A DNA stretch of 64,000 bases from Fallopia convolvulus. Lineage: Eukaryota > Streptophyta > Magnoliopsida > Caryophyllales > Polygonaceae. Every line of letters starts with the position of its first letter. Positions within the stretch are counted from its first letter, which is position 1. The stretch is from contig OZ024724.1 in NCBI GenBank assembly GCA_964016875.1, positions 8,604,501-8,668,500 of the forward strand. The letters are read 5' to 3'. The translations under genes and the position numbers were made by a program. The notes beneath the pieces are model-generated. The model was not told where the DNA came from. It saw only the letters and a program-made list of their open reading frames with translations, and made no database searches. This document shows, piece after piece, positions 33,010 to 44,105 of the stretch.

Positions 33010-33212
33010 GCAAATCAATTGGGGGGAATGAAGCCTGGTCCGACGCTACCGATAAACAGATAGAAATCCTCATTAGATCTCCGTCCATCCATGATCAGAT
33101 TCGAAAATTTGATCCAAGGAGTGACGAAAGATTCAGAAAGAAAGGATATCGAATCTATCATATGGGAGAGTCGGCGGCATCGAGCCAGACAACATACCCC
33201 TCAAATTGATTC
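33010..33212 (-). ncRNA. MIR166: MIR166 precursor
   Basis: On the minus strand, 33023-33043 is a perfect 21-nt miR166 (begins TCGGACCAGG, ends TTCATTCCCC). The 5' arm at 33181-33200 reads GGGGTATGTTGTCTGGCTCG, the miR166* strand with the usual mismatches. The arms pair across a loop of about 135 nt. Known role: Argonaute-loaded miR166 cleaves HD-ZIP III mRNAs in leaf polarity and meristem patterning. The precursor lies about 270 nt downstream of a TATA box. The plus-strand frame at 32997-33209 is a shadow. Confidence 0.93.
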
Positions 33213-33403
33213 ATGCTTCCTAAATAACCACTAGATCTTTCCATGCATCTCTAACATATAGTCTTCTTTTTTAGTTTCCTCTAGTTTTTGAGAGAGAGAA
33301 AGAAACTAGGACTTGAGAAAATGAGGAAGAAGTTGAAGATAAAAAAGAAGAGAGAAGATCGAGGTTGACATGACAATGAAAGTTGAGAAAAAAAATGCAC
33401 TCT

Positions 33404-33425
33404 TTTTCTCTCTCTCTCTCTCTCT
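33404..33425 (-). repeat. (GA/CT)n tract in the MIR166 5' leader
   Basis: TC repeat on the plus strand, GA on the transcribed strand, just downstream of the predicted start site. A smaller GA run is at 33290-33300. Confidence 0.85.
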
Positions 33426-33462
33426 GAGTTTGTATTGCTTTCATGTCATGTAAAAGTGAGCA

Positions 33463-33470
33463 ATTTATAG
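33463..33470 (-). promoter_or_regulatory. TATA box of MIR166
   Basis: Minus-strand CTATAAAT, about 30 bp upstream of where a transcript carrying the GA-rich leader would start (about 33435). Confidence 0.55.
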
Positions 33471-33479
33471 AATTCATTC

Positions 33480-34204
33480 ATCACAAGGCAATGGACCATG
33501 ATGACCTAATCTAAGCATCACATGCACTGAATACATTAAATGTTGCATATTACCATCCTCTAACTACTACTTCCTACTTGTTTTAAAATATAAGCCTCAA
33601 TACCAGGATTATTGTTTTGTAGTTTCTTCTCTGTGCGTGTGTGCACATTCAAAATTTGGCTTTTATTATGCCAATTAATTTTTATCCTAACTATTACTAG
33701 AGTGTACAACAACATCAATATCAACATCAACAACAATAATTCAGTGTGGATCTGCCTCGGGTAGGGTCTAGGCTAAAATGAATCCAACCTTCCCCCGACC
33801 TAATTATTACTAGAATGTCTGAGACAAAATTTAGATTTCATATTTGCTATTTTTTTTAAATGTTTAGGCTTTTAAAAATTATAACATGTGATTAAGCATT
33901 TTAAATAATTCTGCTATAAAATATTATAATTGACTGTATACAAAAAAAATTCAAAACATTAAAAAACATACTTATATAGATTATTTGATCTTTTAATCAA
34001 TGCATACTAATTTTAAAATATATGAATTTTTTTCATTCTAATTTGATAGGCCAAAATTTATTTTCACTTTATATACTTCCTCTGTTTCGCAATTTAGAGG
34101 CTTATGTATAAAAAAATAAACATTTCATTTCAACTACTAATTAGTTTCAGCATCAACTATATCATCTTCAACTAATATAAGTACACCATTGCCGAACAGA
34201 TCCT
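33480..34204. other. MIR166 upstream region
   Basis: No gene seen. TACTTCCTCTGTTTCGCAAT at about 34074 resembles one end of a Stowaway or related MITE, without a matching partner. Confidence 0.3.
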
Positions 34205-34625
34205 TATATAGAATGATATTTATTCTTCTAAGAGTCCCTTTGTCAACCTAGTAATTAATTATATGAGCAAATGTTAAATTTAGTGCTAATATTACATAGT
34301 GAAATTAATAGTTGAAATTAGATTTCTATTTCTCAATTAAGCTTTCAAGTGTTTGGCAAAAGATAATTGATGAGATTAGTTGAATTTCAATGTTAAAAGA
34401 GAGATTTCAACGCACAAAAACACCGTAAGGTCCCTAAGCACATTTAAATGTACTTATTTAATTTCCATAAACTACGTGCATTTCAAGTTTATTTCAACGT
34501 TGCAGAATCGACTCTTAATTAAAAGAAAACATAAACATAAAGTAAAGTGAAGTTATTTTTTGTTTAAGCAATTACTCGAACTTAGGTCTAACTAATGTAC
34601 AATACAACCCCAAGCGAACTCGAAA
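34205..34625 (+). repeat. diverged direct repeat, copy A (empty Cassandra site)
   Basis: It matches 35175-35237 plus 36558-36965 in order (TTATTCTTCTAAGAGT, GTGAAATTAATAG, ACTCTTAATTAAAAGA, ACAACCCCAAG). At the position of the Cassandra insertion it reads GAGCAAATG, an uninterrupted target. Confidence 0.75.
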
Positions 34626-34634
34626 ATGGTCTAA

Positions 34635-34700
34635 TCTATCCTAATACATTATAGAGCAGAAACCATCTCTGTTGAAAAAATTGTGCCGCATGATATAACC
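34635..34700 (+). mobile_element. orphan Helitron-like 5' end
   Basis: TCTATCCTAATACATTATAG then AGCAGAAACC matches the 5' end of the Helitron at 31037. No matching 3' end was found nearby. Confidence 0.4.
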
Positions 34701-35174
34701 TAAATAAATTAACTTCGAAAAATTAATTTAATAAATATGTTAATAACTTATATTGTAATCCCTCCATCCAATAAAGTTTGTCTAATACTCCTCTTTAGGC
34801 GTCTCAACAAATTTATTCATCTTTTTAACTTTCCTTTTATATCAAATGTTTATTACAAAATAAACCCATTTTAGATTTTTCATTCAAATAGTTTCCTCCC
34901 TAAAATAAAATTTTATTTGATGATCTCGATCTTTCATGGACAACACCAAATACTACAAATAACCTTGATAACGCATAGATTATCATCGCCTTCAATCTCA
35001 ATATGAGAAACACTACTAAGAGAATTGCCTAAAAACCACCATTCTTGAGAGCAAGCCCTTGACTTCAACTTCTTAACTTTTAAATAGGAAATTAATGAGA
35101 AATTTCAAGTTAAAAAAATAAAGAAATTAACGAGAAATCAAATCAACTAAATTTGAATTTTTTATTTTTAAATC
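34701..35174. other. AT-rich spacer
   Basis: No gene recognised. GTAATCCCTCCATCCAATAA near 34757 resembles a MITE end. Confidence 0.25.
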
Positions 35175-35320
35175 TAGTAGAATGATTTTTATTCTTCTAA
35201 GAGTTCCTTTGATAACTGAGTAATTATATGAGCAGATTGTAACACCCCGATAATTTATAAGAGATTGAGGTGCTCCCCATATTAACAAGAGCTCTTCATT
35301 TTCTGAGTTCGAGTGAGGAC

Positions 35321-35402
35321 AAAGAACTCAGAAGTTAAGCGTGCAAGGGCGAGAGTAGTACCAAGATGGGTGACCTCCTGGGAAGTTCTCGGGTTGGTAT
35401 GG
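35321..35402 (+). ncRNA. 5S rRNA-like segment in LTR 1
   Basis: It contains AGTTAAGCGTGC, GGGCGAGAGTAGTACC, GATGGGTGACCTCC and TGGGAAGTTCTCG, matching the 3' two-thirds of plant 5S rRNA including the internal Pol III box A, intermediate and box C elements. It is retrotransposon-derived, not a functional 5S gene: the 5' third is replaced. Equivalent segments lie near 35541-35622, 35741-35822, 36053-36132 and 36447-36527. Confidence 0.85.
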
Positions 35403-36068
35403 GATAGCGCTTCTTTGGGCCTTGACGAGGACGTCAAATGTTTAAGTAGGGGAAATTGTAACACCCCGATAATTTATAAGAGATTGAGGTGCTCTCCATG
35501 TCAACAAGAACTCTTCCTTTTCTAAGTTCGAGTGAGGACAAAAAACTTAGAAGTTAAGCGTGCAAGGGCGAGAGTAGAACCATGATGGGTGACCTCCTGG
35601 GAAGTCCTCGGGTTGGCATGGGATAGCGCTTCTACTAAGGCTTCAGGCCTTACAAATGTAACACTCCGATAATTTATAAGAGATTGAGGTGCTCCCCATG
35701 TTAACAAGAGCTCTTCCTTTTCTGAGTTCGAGTGAGGACAAAGAACTTAGAAGTTAAGCGTGCAAGGGCGAGAGTAGTACCAAGATGGGTGACCTCTTGG
35801 GAAGTTCTCGGGTTGACATGGGATAGCGCTTCTAGGGCCTCGGGCCTTACAAATGGTATCAGAGCCGACTCCGGGTTACGAGTGGGCTTGGCCCGATCGA
35901 CGGTCACTCGATCCGGAGGGCGGTTCTTGGACCTTGACGAGGACGTCAAGTGTTTAAGTGGGGGATATTGTAACACCCCGATAATTTATAAGAGATTGAG
36001 GTGCTCCCCATGTTAACAAGAGCTCTTCCTTTTCTGGGTTCGAGTGAGGACAAAGAACTCAAAAGTTA

Positions 36069-36232
36069 AGCGTGCATGGACGAGAGTAGTACCAGGATGG
36101 GTGACCTCCTGGGAAGTCCTTGGGTTGGCATGGGATAGCGCTTTTAGGGCAGCGTGCATGGGCGAGAGTAGTACCAGGATGGGTGACCTCCTGGGAAGTC
36201 CTTGGGTTGGCATGGGATAGCGCTTCTAGGGC
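36069..36232 (+). repeat. 82-bp tandem duplication inside LTR 4
   Basis: LTR 4 is 277 bp instead of 195. The block from AGCGTGCATGGGCGAGAG to TAGGGC occurs twice in a row and includes the 5S box A/box C region. Confidence 0.88.
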
Positions 36233-36965
36233 CTCGGGCCTTACAAATGGTATCAGAGCCGACTCCGGGTTACGAGTGGGCTTGGCCCGATCGGCGGTCA
36301 CTCGATCCGGAGGGCGGTCCTTGGGCCTTGACGAGGACGTCAAGTGTTTATGTGGGGGATATTGTAACACCTCGATAATTTATAAGAGATTGAGGTGCTC
36401 CCCATGTTAACAAGAGCTCTTCCTTTTCTGGGTTCGAGTGAGGACAAAGAACTCAAAAGTTAAGCGTGCATGGGCGAGAGTAGTACCAGGATGAGTGACC
36501 TCCTGGGAAGTCCTTGGGTTGGCATGGGATAGCGCTTCTAGGGCCTCGGGCCTTACACAGATGTTGCTGCTAAAACTAGTTGTACTAATATTACGTAGTG
36601 AAATTAATAGCTGAAATTGGATTTATACTTCTTAGATATGTAATCAAGTGTTCGACAAAGGATAGCTGACGAGAGTTGAAATTCAATTTGAAAAAGCAGA
36701 TTTCAAAGCACATAAACACCATAAGGTTCCTAAATACGTTTCAACTACCAATGCCGAAAATCCCCATTAACATACTTATTTAATTTCCATAAGCTATCAT
36801 AACTGCGTTTCAACACTATGAAGTATGAACTGACTCTTAATTAAAAGAGAAAATAACATAAACTAAAGTGAATTATTTTTTTTGTTTTAAGCAATGACTC
36901 GAACTCGTCTTTAACTCGAAAATGTACCAATACAACCCCAAGTGAACTCGAAACCGATCTAATAA

Positions 36966-38440
36966 AGTTAAAGTTTTGTTAAAATATTACTTAACGATAT
37001 ATAAATTTTTTTAGTAGGAAAACCTTAAAATATATAATGGAAAAGATATGTATCTTCAAGAACCCAGAAATTAATCATATACTCTAATTGTAAAATATTT
37101 AGATTCATAAATATATATAAGTTAGTATAATTTAAATTAAACATTTAAATTACACAATTTCGGTATATTAAACTTAATTGTTATTAAAAATAATAAAATC
37201 AATTTATTTTATAGTCACATATTTATATTAATATTTTAACTATTCAAAAATGTTTTAATGGAAAAGAATTTATTTAAAAAAATAACATTTTTTACCATTG
37301 AATTGACTAAAAATATACATAATCTACAATGTCAATGATCCAAAGTAACTAAATTTGATCTTTGAACATCTAATCTAATAATAAAGATAATATCTAAAAG
37401 ACTTAAAAGTCTCTGAGCTGGACAAGTACTTGTAAATATATCGTAGTCACAATTTATAACCCGAATTGATACTCGCATATTAAACCGAACCAGTCGAATT
37501 GACAAGTACTTGTAAATACTCCGTATCTCATAGTCACAATTTGCTTTAAGAACATGGAATTTTGCCATTGAATAATAGGGGAAAAAGCTGTCCCCCAGCT
37601 GGGCTGGACAGCATTAGGTGTTAAGTAGGCCCAAACACCAAGGAGGGTTATTAGCTTTGTTATGACCCAAACCTAGTCATTTGAACCTTCTAAATTACTC
37701 GTTTTATAGTATGGATTAGGGTTTTTATGATTGTCCTCTTGTGCCCTTGAAGAATAAATTAAATTGATTAGGGAGTATAATATAAGGAGTAGTTCATAAT
37801 TAACGATGTTGAGGGAGCAAGGGACTGGTTGGTGGCAGAGCAGTTGAAAAGGGGAAAAGGGGTTGTCGCTTTTTTGGTGCTAAGCAAAGTAAAAAGCTTA
37901 CAACTTTTATGGATTCCATGATTAATATAAAGATACAATCTAATTTTGTTGAATTTTGATCAAGTTTTGAAATGTGTATAAAGTCTACCAAGATTTATAT
38001 AGATGATAGTAAGATATAATATTACTTGATTGCGTGAAAGACGCATAGTTAAAAATGTTTGAACATGAAAATAGTTAAGAGTATGTAATTATCATTCGTT
38101 CATCCTATAAAGTTGTTAGCGATTTTTTTCTAATAATGTGTTTTTATTATATATTATAAGAATTTTTATTGTAATTTTTAAAATCAAATTTAGTATTTTA
38201 GAATTATTTGTAAGTTTTTATAAAATTTATTATTTTTTTAGAAATTAATCTCTAAATCAAGTATGCTTATTATTTATTCCTAAGATACATTTTAAAAATA
38301 AGAATAAGGTCACAATACCTACAAAAAGAGAGGAAGTGAGAAAAGTGACCTAAGTTTAAGATTTTATATAATGATTTATAATATTTCAATCCATATTTTA
38401 TTAAATATATTTTGAGAATCACTTTTTATTTCGCCGTAAT
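36966..38440. other. AT-rich intergenic region
   Basis: No gene seen. It contains a repeated GACAAGTACTTGTAAATA string (37419 and 37501) and a strong palindrome at 37587-37612. Confidence 0.3.
37587..37612. repeat. 26-bp palindrome
   Basis: GCTGTCC and GGACAGC flank the palindromic core CCCAGCTGGG (CCC run on the left, one extra C on the right). Confidence 0.7.
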
Positions 38441-39005
38441 TGTTGAAGATAAATTCATATTTTCATATTTGAATTATCTAGAAGGTTATAGAAGTTTCTA
38501 GAAGATGCTAGAAGGATACGGAAGGTTCAAGAAGAATTAAGAAGGTTGTGGAAGCTTCTAGAAGACGTCGGAACTTTATAGAAGATTCTAGAAGACAATG
38601 GAACGTTATGGAAGCTTCTAGATATGTCTAGATTGTTAGAGAACTCTCTAGACATGTGGATAGATTTGTAAATAGCATGTCTTAGATTATTTCAGATTTG
38701 TAAGGAGATGAGAAGGATCTAGACTAGTTTAGATGAAACTTAGTGTAGGATTCTTTAGAATTCTCCTTAGTAATGTAAAGAGGTGACATGCCTATAAAAA
38801 GACAATTGTGTGTAACATTTTGGACCATCACTCAAGTAAGAGTCATCAAGTGTGGGTAAGAGTGATATATCGAGCTAATGTATGGAGAGGGCTCGATTGA
38901 GAGTTAGTGTAGGTAGTGTTGTCACACATGAAGTGTGAGAGATATGAGTGTGTCCCATCAATAAAAGAGTGTTGAGTCACTCGTGTAAGAATCATTTGAT
39001 AATTA
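38441..39005 (+). mobile_element. Copia LTR with heat-shock-element-like repeats
   Basis: It starts TGTTGAAGAT. TTCTAGAA occurs at 38496-38503, 38556-38563 and 38586-38593, and a fourth CTTCTAGA at 38615. These sit among many GAAGGTT/GAAGA words and fit the nTTCnnGAAn heat-shock element. A TATA box CCTATAAAAA (38791-38800) follows, then an AATAAAAG signal near 38960. The sequence right of it, TTAGGTATCAGA (39003), resembles a tRNA-Met primer site. The arrangement is like heat-activated Copia LTRs such as ONSEN. The 3' border is approximate and no second LTR was found. Confidence 0.55.
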
Positions 39006-40249
39006 GGTATCAGATTTGAATAAACTTAGTTAATTCGATTTTGTGTGGACTCTATTTTAAATTTACCATTATATAGATGTGCATGAGCTTGTAATGAAGA
39101 AATGTGTCACTTCGTCCCATGAAGTGATGTAATGGTAGGATGTGTAGGAGATATATGTTAGGAGATTTATGATTTGATTTTTGTCTTTGTCTTTTTACTT
39201 GAGTGAAAATTCAAGTCTCACTATTCCTTTTTTTTTTTTTTTGAATTGTGCTGACTAGTTATGGGCTTGGAAGTTTATCACTTATAAATAGATACCTCAT
39301 TTAAAAAAATGTGTCACTTCTCACGTATATATGATTATAATTTTTTAAAATTGGTCACAGCATTTAATGGAGTGACTTTATCTCACAAAGATACCACGAT
39401 TAGGATAAGAAAAATTGCGAAGTAGTTAACTACTAAAACTCTACGAAGTACAAGGCAATTGCACTCAAAAAAGAGAAAAATAAGATGCCTTTTTCATAAA
39501 AGGCTTGATGGAGTAGGATCCAAACATCATCGTTCAATGAGAAAATGAAGAAATTTTGACAGACCCAACAATGACCCAGATTTAATTAGTATAAGGTATA
39601 AGTTACTATTAGTATTTAATTAGTGGCAAAATCATGGATAAAGGAGCCAATTGAAAATTCTCATGAAAAGGCATCCGAGAATTTTACGACGAGGGAGGGT
39701 GGGCTAGTCGTGATGGCAATTTACAAGATTGTCTAGGGGCAATCAATCTTGGTTTAACCATGTCATGTATAACTAAATTCAATCACCATCTAAATCAAAA
39801 TACCTAGATTATATTCTTTGATAGTTGAATTCAAAACCCTAGCTAGCTACCTAGATTATGTTCTTTGACTACTGAGTGATTCTATCATATTTGTAAATAT
39901 GATTTTTTCTAACCTATGCATGCTCCAAGGAATAAGTTAAGACTCTTGAAATGGAAAGAATCTATTAGTATTTATTTTAATAGAGTTTTTTTTTTATTTC
40001 TAATTATAATTTTAGTTTCTAAAACAAGAATACTTAACCTAGCCCAAATGATATTAGTTAGAAAAATCGTTGCAAAATATCATGTTTTTTTTGTTTAGGT
40101 GACACATGAAGGTTTATATTTAACCGTTTGTAATTTTGTATGGACGACATCAAGGTCAGCCATTACAGGTCGTATTAATTAAAGATTAGTCAAAGTGTCA
40201 AACATATCTTGTGTAAATAGATAAGTCATAATATTTGTTGTATTTTAAG
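39006..40249. other. non-coding stretch, probably decayed Copia interior
   Basis: No sizeable frame. A T15 tract is near 39227. No gag is recognised. Confidence 0.25.
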
Positions 40250-41165
40250 AAGATAAGATATATTTATCCACCAAACTATCCTCAAAAGTCTACAAATCAA
40301 GTGTCGACCTCCTCCAACAATGACTCCCAATAGTAGTATGTTGATTCTGGCATATCTAATCATGTCACTGCAAACATGAAGAATTTGTCCATTCGTTCTG
40401 AGTGTGATGGTAATATTCATCTTGCCATGGGAGACAGTAAACCTATCTTGATTACTCATATTGGTTCTACCAATCTTGGCAACACCCTCTTATACATGAA
40501 AGACGTTCTTGTTGTTCCCAGAATCGCAAAGAACTTACTTAGTGCCACTTCTCTTACAAAAGATAATGATGTGTTTATTAAATTACATGCTAACTATTGC
40601 TTTGCTAAGGACGTGCAGGGTTAGATCATCCTTAATTAAGGGAACCGTTGAAGATGGACTGTATCACCTTTCTCTTCGACAATCGGCCCCACCACATGCT
40701 CTTCTATCCCATCCCACTATTGTTCAAGTCTGGCACAACCATTTTGGCCATTTACACCCTACTATCTTAAAGCTTCTCCTTAATCATTTAAATTACTAGC
40801 CTCTAACAATTCTTTAGAATATGTTTGTGAGTCATGTCAACTTGGAAAAAGTCATCATCTTTCCATTTCCTTTACACACGAGTCTAGTGCATCTTGTATT
40901 GATCTAGTTTAATTATGAATATTTTTGTTCAGTTTGTTAATGCTCATTCCATATTTTGTTGGATATAATTTCTATCTCAAAATTCTCAAATCTTGCAAAC
41001 ATTTATTACATGCCATAAAATGATCCAAACAAAATTTCAAATGTCAATAAAAAAAGCTCCAAACTGATTGTGGGGTGAATTTCTTACTCTCTCCAATATC
41101 CTCCAATAACATGGAATTTACATCAAACCCCTTGTCTCAAAATGAGATTGTCTAGGGCAAACACA
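40250..41165 (+). mobile_element. Copia pol remnant: protease and GAG-pre-integrase
   Basis: Frames read YVDSGISNHVTANMKNLS, the Copia aspartic protease active site (DSG). Then come VLVVPRIAKNLLSATSLTKD, WHNHFGHLHPTILKLLLNHL (the H-x(3)-H part of the pre-integrase domain) and CESCQLGKSHH. The frame changes at least twice and no RT follows. It probably belongs with the LTR at 38.4 kb. Confidence 0.75.
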
Positions 41166-41279
41166 ATATTGTCCAAGAAAATACTCTAACCTTGCTTGCT
41201 CAAGCCTCCCTACCCTTTAAATACTCTTGCCTTGCTTGCTCAAGCCTCCCTATCCTCCCCAAGCTTTCCGCTTGGGATT

Positions 41280-43245
41280 GGAATTAATATTCAAAAAGTG
41301 CGCGGTTATTGGGAGCAATCCCGATCTTGGGGTTGGAATTAATATTCAAAAAGTGCGCGGTTATTGGGAGCAATCCCGAATGACCGACACAGTCTATCCT
41401 CCCCCAAGCTTCCCGCTTAGGGTTGGAAATATTCAGGAAGAGCGCGGTCATAGGGAGAAATCCCAAATGACCGGCAAAATCTATCCTCCCCAAACTTCTC
41501 GCTTGGGGTTGGAAATATTCAGAAAGCGCGCGATCATTGGGAGCAATCCCGAATGACCGGCACAATCTATCCTCCCCCAAGCTTTCTGCTTGGGGTTGGT
41601 CCGGTTGGAAATATTCAACAAGTGCGCGGTCATTGGGAGCATTCCCGAATGACCGACACAATCTATCCTCCCCCAAGCTTCCCGCTTGGAGTTGGAAATA
41701 TTCAGAAAGCGCGCGGTCATCGGGAGCAATCCCAAATGACTGACAGAATCTATCCTCCCCAAACTTCCCGCTTGGGGATGGAAATATTCAAAAAGCGCGC
41801 GATCATTGGGAGCAATCCCGAATGACCGGCACAATCTGTCCTCCCCCAAGCTTCCTGCTTGGGATTGGTCCGGTTGGAAATATTCAACAAGTGCGCGATC
41901 ATTGGGAGCATTCCCGAATGACCGACACAATCTATCCTCCCCCAAGCTTCCCGCTTGGAGTTGGAAATATTCAGAAAGCGCGCGGTCATCGGGTGCAATC
42001 CCAAATGACCGACAAAATCTATCCTCCCCCCAAGCTTCCTGCTTGGAGTTGGTCCGGTTGGAAATATTCAAAAAGTGCGCGGTCATTGGGAGCATTCTCG
42101 AATGACCGACACAATCTATCCTCCCTCAAGGTTCCCGCTTGGGGTTGGAAATATTCAGAAAACGCGCGGTGATCGGGAGCAATCCCAAATGACTGGCAGA
42201 ATCTATCCTCCCCAAGCTTCCCGCTTGGGGTTGGAAATATTCAGAAAGCGCGCGATCATTGGGAGCAACCCCGAATGACCGACACAATCTATCCTCCCCC
42301 AAGCTTCCTGCTTGGGGTTGGTCCGGTTGGAAATATTCAACAAGTGCGCGGTCATTGGGAGCATTCCCGAATGACCGACACAATCTATCCTCCCCCAAGC
42401 TTCCCGCTTGGAGTTGGAAATATTCAGAAAGCGCGCGGTCATCGGGTGCAACCCCAAATGACCGACATAATCTATCCTCCCCAAGCTTCCCGCTTGGGGT
42501 TGGAAATATTCAAAAAGCGCGCAATCATTGGGAGCAATCCTGAATGATCGGCACATCCTATTCTCCCCCAAGCTTCCTGCTTGGGGTTGGTCCGGTTGGA
42601 AATATTCAAAAAGTGCGCGGTCATTGGGAGCATTCTCGAATGACCGACACAATCTATCCTCCCCCAAGCTTCCCGCTTGGGGTTGGAAATATTCAGAAAA
42701 CGCGCGATCATCGGGAGCAATCCCAAATGACTGGCAGAATCTATCCTCCCCAAGCTTCCCGCTTGGGGTTGGAAATATTCAGAAAGCGCGCGATCATTGG
42801 GAGCAACCCCGAATGACCGGCACAATCTATCCTCCCCCAAGCTTCCTGCTTGGGGTTGGTCCGGTTGGAAATATTCAACAAGTGCGCGGTCATTGGGAGC
42901 ATTCCCGAATGACCGACACAATCTATCCTCCCCCAAGCTTCCCGCTTGGAGTTGGAAATATTCAGAAAGCGCGCGGTCATCTATCCTTCTCCAAACTTCC
43001 CGCTTGGGGTTGAAATTTTTCAAGAAGCGCGCGGTCATTGGGAGCAATCCCGAATGATCGGCACAATCTATCCTCCCCAAGCTTCCCGCTTGGGGTTGGA
43101 AATTTTCAAGAAGCGAGCGGTAATTGGGAGCAATCACGAATGACCAACACAATCTATCTTCCCCAATCTTCCCGCTTAGGGTTGGAAATATTCAAGAAGA
43201 GTGCAGTCATCGGGAGCATTCTCGAATAGTCGAACGACCGACACA
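41280..43245 (+). repeat. tandem array of double-hairpin units (about 85-98 bp; higher order about 269 bp)
   Basis: Over 20 related units. Each holds CCCCAAGCTTCCCGCTTGGG (8-bp stem, 5-nt loop) and, about 40 bp on, GGTCATTGGGAGCAA followed by TCCCGAATGACC (11-12 bp stem, GCAA loop). A longer subunit with an extra GGTTGGTCCGGTTGG occurs at 41594, 41863, 42048, 42315, 42584 and 42854, mostly about 269 bp apart, which shows a three-unit higher-order period. Long frames on both strands come from the 269-270 bp period. Function unknown. Confidence 0.92.
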
Positions 43246-44105
43246 ATCTATCCGCATATCCGCACGGTCGGTCGTGTGCACACCTCACGTTAATGGCCCA
43301 TGGACTTCATTATGGAATCTGAGCAATGTTTGGTTCTGGATCCGTTTCCAAGTGTCAACTGGGACAGACCAGTTGCACTTGCAGGGGCGTGTTGAGAATA
43401 TGCATTCCTACATCTAAAAGTGAAGACTTAACTAGACCATTATATAAGTGTATGGGTTACTCCTATAGCCAATTGATTTTAGGAAGGAACCCGTAGGCTT
43501 GTGTATTGGCCCAACACGCATATACGCACAGACGATTGTGTCCACCCCTCACGTTAACGGTCTACGGACTTCAATAGTAACTGGAGTGTGTGCTTGCCAA
43601 CCACAAAGTTGTAATTTCTGACTCTGTGGATTGTGGGGTTAAATTTACGATTTTAATGAAACTGGATCCCAATTTATATATAGTAGTGCATTTCTAGGTG
43701 ATAATTTACACCTTATTATCACTGCTTTGAAAGCTAAACGGTTCAATTACATGACTAATTGACTATCATCTATAGTTAACTCCATGTCCTAACATGGATG
43801 ACCCTGAAATATTTACGGGATTAGGAGTAAGAACTAGACATGCTGATTAATCATGAAACAGCATCATTTGAAGTCATTAGTTGTTCTAATATTGACAATA
43901 AAGAAAAGCCAATTCCCTCATGCTAGCCCAGAATCATCGACCCGTGCTTGTCCAAGGAACTTGTCACTTCATAAGAAGAGGATGAACAGAAAAAGAAAAA
44001 AGGTTAGCAAGTCATCAAGAATGTGAGAATATTGTATGTAAATCAGCATGCAAAAATAGATAAGGTACCTACCTGAATACCTGATCATGGTTGTTGACAG
44101 CCTAG
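43246..44105. other. spacer between the hairpin array and the NRPE1 3' end
   Basis: It has a diverged direct repeat of about 70 bp (43252-43320 and 43527-43595; shared CCTCACGTTAA). Between the copies lies a 127-bp segment running TGTTGAGAATATGC to GGCCCAACA (43390-43516) that looks like a very short LTR, but it lacks a target duplication. The right part is probably the NRPE1 3' flank. Confidence 0.35.

Larger units (their letters stand above)
35238..36557 (+). mobile_element. Cassandra-type TRIM, tandemly expanded to five LTRs
   Basis: LTRs begin TGTAACACCCCGATAATTTA and end GGGCCTTACA. Starts are 35238 (truncated copy), 35457, 35657, 35969 and 36363; full length is 195 bp. Each carries a 5S rRNA-like segment, the hallmark of Cassandra. 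Internal regions follow two LTRs (35852-35968 and 36246-36362) with a TGGTATCAGAGCC primer site and a GTGGGGGATAT purine tract. The first internal region is cut short and the second almost gone. One perfect CAGAT target pair (35233-35237 and 36558-36562) encloses everything, so the array grew from one insertion. No coding capacity is expected. Confidence 0.95.
35175..36965 (+). repeat. direct repeat, copy B, split by the Cassandra array
   Basis: Two arms (35175-35237 and 36558-36965) together equal copy A at 34205-34625. The duplication therefore came before the insertion. Confidence 0.7.

Noticed and set aside
32997..33209. 70-residue plus-strand frame
   Set aside because: It lies exactly over the MIR166 hairpin on the opposite strand.
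35313..36410. Frames of 60-103 residues across the Cassandra array
   Set aside because: They repeat with the LTR and cover 5S rRNA-like sequence. TRIM elements are non-coding.
35321..36527. Functional 5S rRNA gene cluster
   Set aside because: Only the 3' part of 5S is present in each LTR, with substitutions and retrotransposon ends, PBS and PPT around it.
41227..43417. Many overlapping frames of 60-226 residues on both strands
   Set aside because: They repeat the same 90-residue text because the higher-order period is about 269-270 bp. No start context, no splice logic, no known family.
43390..43516. Very short solo LTR (TGTTG...CAACA)
   Set aside because: Only 127 bp with no target duplication and flanks that are themselves repeated; not enough to call.
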